Assembly: GCA_934636435.1 (NCBI GenBank)
Contig: CAKUAQ010000077.1
Span: 1-6,003, forward strand
DNA length: 6,003 nt
Direction of reading: 5' to 3'
From: an uncultured Eubacteriales bacterium
Lineage (GTDB): Bacteria; Bacillota; Clostridia; Oscillospirales; Acutalibacteraceae
Position numbers and translations under genes: made by a program
Notes under the pieces: generated by a model
What the model was told of the DNA's origin: nothing
Databases searched by the model: none
Seen by the model: only the letters and a program-made list of their open reading frames with translations
In this document: piece by piece, positions 4,786-6,003 of the stretch
Layout of the letters: every line of letters begins with the position of its first letter
How positions within the stretch are numbered: position 1 is the first letter of the stretch

Positions 4786-5644
4786 CGGCGGCACCACCAA
4801 CACCCGCCTGTACCGACAGGACAGCACCGGTGTGCGGCTGGCGGCCGCCGCTCCCGTCGGTGCCGGAAACCCCGCGGGGCTGACCGGGTTTGTCCGCGGA
4901 GCGCTGGCACAGTTCGTCCGCGCGGGAGACACGGTGCTGGCCTCCGGCATGATCGGCAGCGAACAGGGGCTGTATCCCATGCCGCACCTGCCCGCTCCGG
5001 TCGGTATCGCCGCGCTGCACGCCGGTATCCGGGCAGCGACGCTGCCGGACATCGCCCCCTTCCCCCTTCATTTCATCCCGGGGGTGAAAACCGCCGCCGA
5101 CGTGATGCGGGGAGAGGAGACCGAGCTGTACGGTCTGGAAACGACGATCCGCCCCGACGCGGTCTATCTGTTGCCCGGCACCCACACCAAATGCATCCGT
5201 ACCGATCCGGACGGATGCATCGCGGATTTTTGCACCTATATGACAGGAGAGCTGCTCCGCGCCTTGCACGAGGGCACGATCCTGGGCCGCAGCTTTTCCT
5301 TCTGCGAAGCGGTCGATCCCGCCTACCTGTGTCGGGGATTCGAGTGCTGCGACAGCGCCGGCATCAACCGGGCGCTGTTCCGGGGCCGAGTGCTGGACAC
5401 CCTGTGCGGCTGCTCCGGACAGGAGGTGTACAGCTTTCTGCTGGGGGTCGTGCTGCATGACGAAGTACGCGCCGTCGCCGCCATCCCCGCCAACGCATAC
5501 ATTCTCGGCGGCAAGCCGGAACTGGCCCGGCCGGAGCGGTATCTGTTGGAACGGTATTATCAGAAAAGTGCTTGCTGCCTTGCGGAGGATGTCTGTGCCT
5601 GCGCTGCCACCGTGGGCGCGATCCGCATCTATGAAAATCGATAG
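4769..5644 (+). CDS. dgoK: 2-dehydro-3-deoxygalactonokinase
   Basis: This 291-residue cytosolic kinase is close in length to E. coli DgoK (about 292). It phosphorylates 2-keto-3-deoxygalactonate at O-6 with ATP, supplying the substrate of the preceding aldolase. An ATP-phosphate loop is visible at the N-terminus (DGGTTNTR, residues 6-13). The family blocks MIGSEQG, VMRGEETEL (112-120), LPGTHTKC (135-142) and TYMTGEL (156-162) follow, and VAAIPANAYILGG lies near the end. The start at 4769 is chosen because AAAGGGGGA (4756-4764) lies 4 bases before it and the protein then opens directly with the phosphate loop. The same frame is open upstream to 4658, but inside the aldolase gene and without family similarity. 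No dehydratase, dehydrogenase or transporter for galactonate is in the window. No terminator follows; the 3' end overlaps the tail of a convergent broken gene by 16 bases. Confidence 0.9.
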   Translation: MYWHIDGGTTNTRLYRQDSTGVRLAAAAPVGAGNPAGLTGFVRGALAQFVRAGDTVLASGMIGSEQGLYPMPHLPAPVGIAALHAGIRAATLPDIAPFPLHFIPGVKTAADVMRGEETELYGLETTIRPDAVYLLPGTHTKCIRTDPDGCIADFCTYMTGELLRALHEGTILGRSFSFCEAVDPAYLCRGFECCDSAGINRALFRGRVLDTLCGCSGQEVYSFLLGVVLHDEVRAVAAIPANAYILGGKPELARPERYLLERYYQKSACCLAEDVCACAATVGAIRIYENR

Positions 5645-5760
5645 CGCCCGCTGCCGTCGGGGTATTCGTAAAACTCCATATTCCACGAGTAGGGGTTACG
5701 GTCGGCAGCCTTCAGGGCGGCGGCTGCTTTCCCGGCGATATCCTTATCGGTGAATTCGTA
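5629..5760 (-). pseudogene. 3' remnant of an unidentified gene cut by an insertion sequence
   Basis: On the minus strand an open frame of 43 codons ends at TAG (5631-5629) and reads YEFTDKDIAGKAAAAL at its start and MEFYEYPDGSGRYRFS at its end. Codon choice is GC-rich like the neighbouring dgo genes, and the composition looks protein-like. Just to the right the sequence turns AT-rich, and a TGA appears in frame within about 40 bases without any start codon. The natural reading is that the gene's 5' part was separated by the insertion sequence beginning near 5761. It overlaps the end of dgoK by 16 bases in convergent orientation. I do not recognise the family. The rest of the gene may lie beyond the IS. 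Confidence 0.6.
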
Positions 5761-5779
5761 TTGTAAACTTAAATGAAAG

Positions 5780-5809
5780 TTGAGAACCTCTCATCCCTTT
5801 TGGTCTAAT
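5780..5809 (+). promoter_or_regulatory. Transposase promoter at the IS edge
   Basis: TTGAGA (5780-5785) and TCTAAT (5804-5809) are 18 bases apart, and the -10 is extended (TGG before TCTAAT). Transcription should begin near 5816, about 44 bases before the transposase ATG. Confidence 0.5.
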
Positions 5810-5857
5810 GGTTTCACCGCAAAACGCATCTACTTCCAAAAGAAAGGAAAGGTTCTC
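5782..5857 (+). repeat. Long two-part hairpin spanning the IS promoter and the transposase ribosome site
   Basis: GAGAACCT (5782-5789) pairs with AGGTTCTC (5850-5857), and CTTTTGG (5797-5803) pairs with CCAAAAG (5836-5842). The two stems are separated by a symmetric 7/7 internal loop. The right arm covers part of the ribosome site AAAGGAAAGG (5843-5852). The left arm lies upstream of the predicted transcript start, so only transcripts entering from outside the IS would contain both arms. Confidence 0.6.
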
Positions 5858-5859
5858 TG

Positions 5860-6003
5860 ATGAAATCATATCCCATTAGGTGCCCGAAAAGCAACAACAA
5901 TCATTCATTTTATCGTTACGGCAAAGCTTCAAATGGTTACCAAAAGTATCTCTGCCGAAACGGCTGTCATCAATTTGCACCCGAACGACCGAGGTCGGAC
6001 GGG
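5860..6003 (+). CDS. Transposase, N-terminal zinc-ribbon part (cut by the window end)
   Basis: The first 48 codons are visible, starting MKSYPIRCPK with GGAAAGG (5846-5852) 7 bases upstream. The pattern CPKS...FYRYGK...GYQKYLC...CHQFAPE is the N-terminal zinc ribbon found in IS1/IS1595-like transposases, thought to help bind the element ends. Two positions are odd. The usual CPxC is CPKS, and the second pair reads CRNGC rather than CRxC, so zinc binding may be lost or rearranged. The DDE catalytic domain, if present, lies outside the window, and the frame is open to the last base. Confidence 0.7.
   Translation, partial: MKSYPIRCPKSNNNHSFYRYGKASNGYQKYLCRNGCHQFAPERPRSDG

Larger units (their letters stand above)
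5761..6003 (+). mobile_element. Left part of an insertion sequence (continues beyond the window)
   Basis: From about 5761 the composition becomes AT-rich and a compact transposase unit follows: promoter, hairpin, ribosome site and a zinc-ribbon transposase start. The outer end is placed by the break in the minus-strand gene remnant and may be off by several bases. The other end, the terminal inverted repeat partner and any target duplication are outside the window. The transposase start resembles the CPxC...HQFAP zinc ribbons of IS1/IS1595-like transposases, but I cannot fix the family. Confidence 0.65.

Noticed and set aside
4682..5686. 334-residue minus-strand frame
   Set aside because: It lies fully antisense to dgoK, whose family motifs are clear. 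The long open frame is an effect of GC-rich codons.
1..6003. CRISPR array, tRNA or rRNA
   Set aside because: No regularly spaced direct repeats, no cloverleaf with a TTCGA-type arm, and no rRNA-like sequence were found on either strand.

Overview
The window looks like chromosome from an endospore-forming, GC-rich member of the Clostridia (Oscillospiraceae/Ruminococcaceae-like, by impression). The evidence is a large part of the sporulation regulator SpoVT, a Firmicutes-type lipoprotein, strong AGGAGG-type ribosome sites and sigma-A-type promoters. It mixes a compositionally distinct mobile element on the left, GC-rich core genes in the middle, and the edge of an insertion sequence on the right.

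Positions 1 to about 2434 are the end of an integrated element. The first 140 bases hold a leftward promoter, a short leader reading frame and an attenuator-like hairpin in front of a gene that begins just outside the window. Next come a small conserved-type accessory ORF (390-593), a terminator (627-659), and a large serine recombinase starting at a TTG codon (734). The recombinase frame does not stop at the element end. At about 2435 it runs in frame into the last ~150 codons of spoVT. The first ~30 codons of spoVT (the start of its AbrB-type DNA-binding domain) are absent from this window. The simplest reading is that the element inserted inside spoVT near codon 30/31, so 2432-2440 is one attachment-site junction and the missing 5' part lies at the other end of the element, left of the window. 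This resembles sporulation-gene-interrupting elements such as skin (sigK) and SPbeta (spsM).

Positions 2888-4113 hold a bidirectional terminator (3060-3108), a convergent minus-strand lipoprotein gene (3134-3490) with its own good promoter, and about 380 bases without a convincing gene but with many inverted repeats. Some of these repeats are mutually exclusive.

Positions 4114-5644 are a two-gene overlapping operon: an aldolase of the KDPG/KDPGal family and 2-dehydro-3-deoxygalactonokinase. Together they would phosphorylate 2-keto-3-deoxygalactonate and split it to pyruvate and glyceraldehyde 3-phosphate (lower De Ley-Doudoroff pathway). A large dyad and an extended -10 element precede it.

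Positions 5629-5760 are the last 43 codons of an unidentified minus-strand gene that lost its 5' part where an insertion sequence begins. The IS (about 5761 to the window end) carries a promoter, a hairpin whose left arm lies upstream of the predicted transcript start, and the N-terminal zinc-ribbon part of a transposase cut by the window edge.
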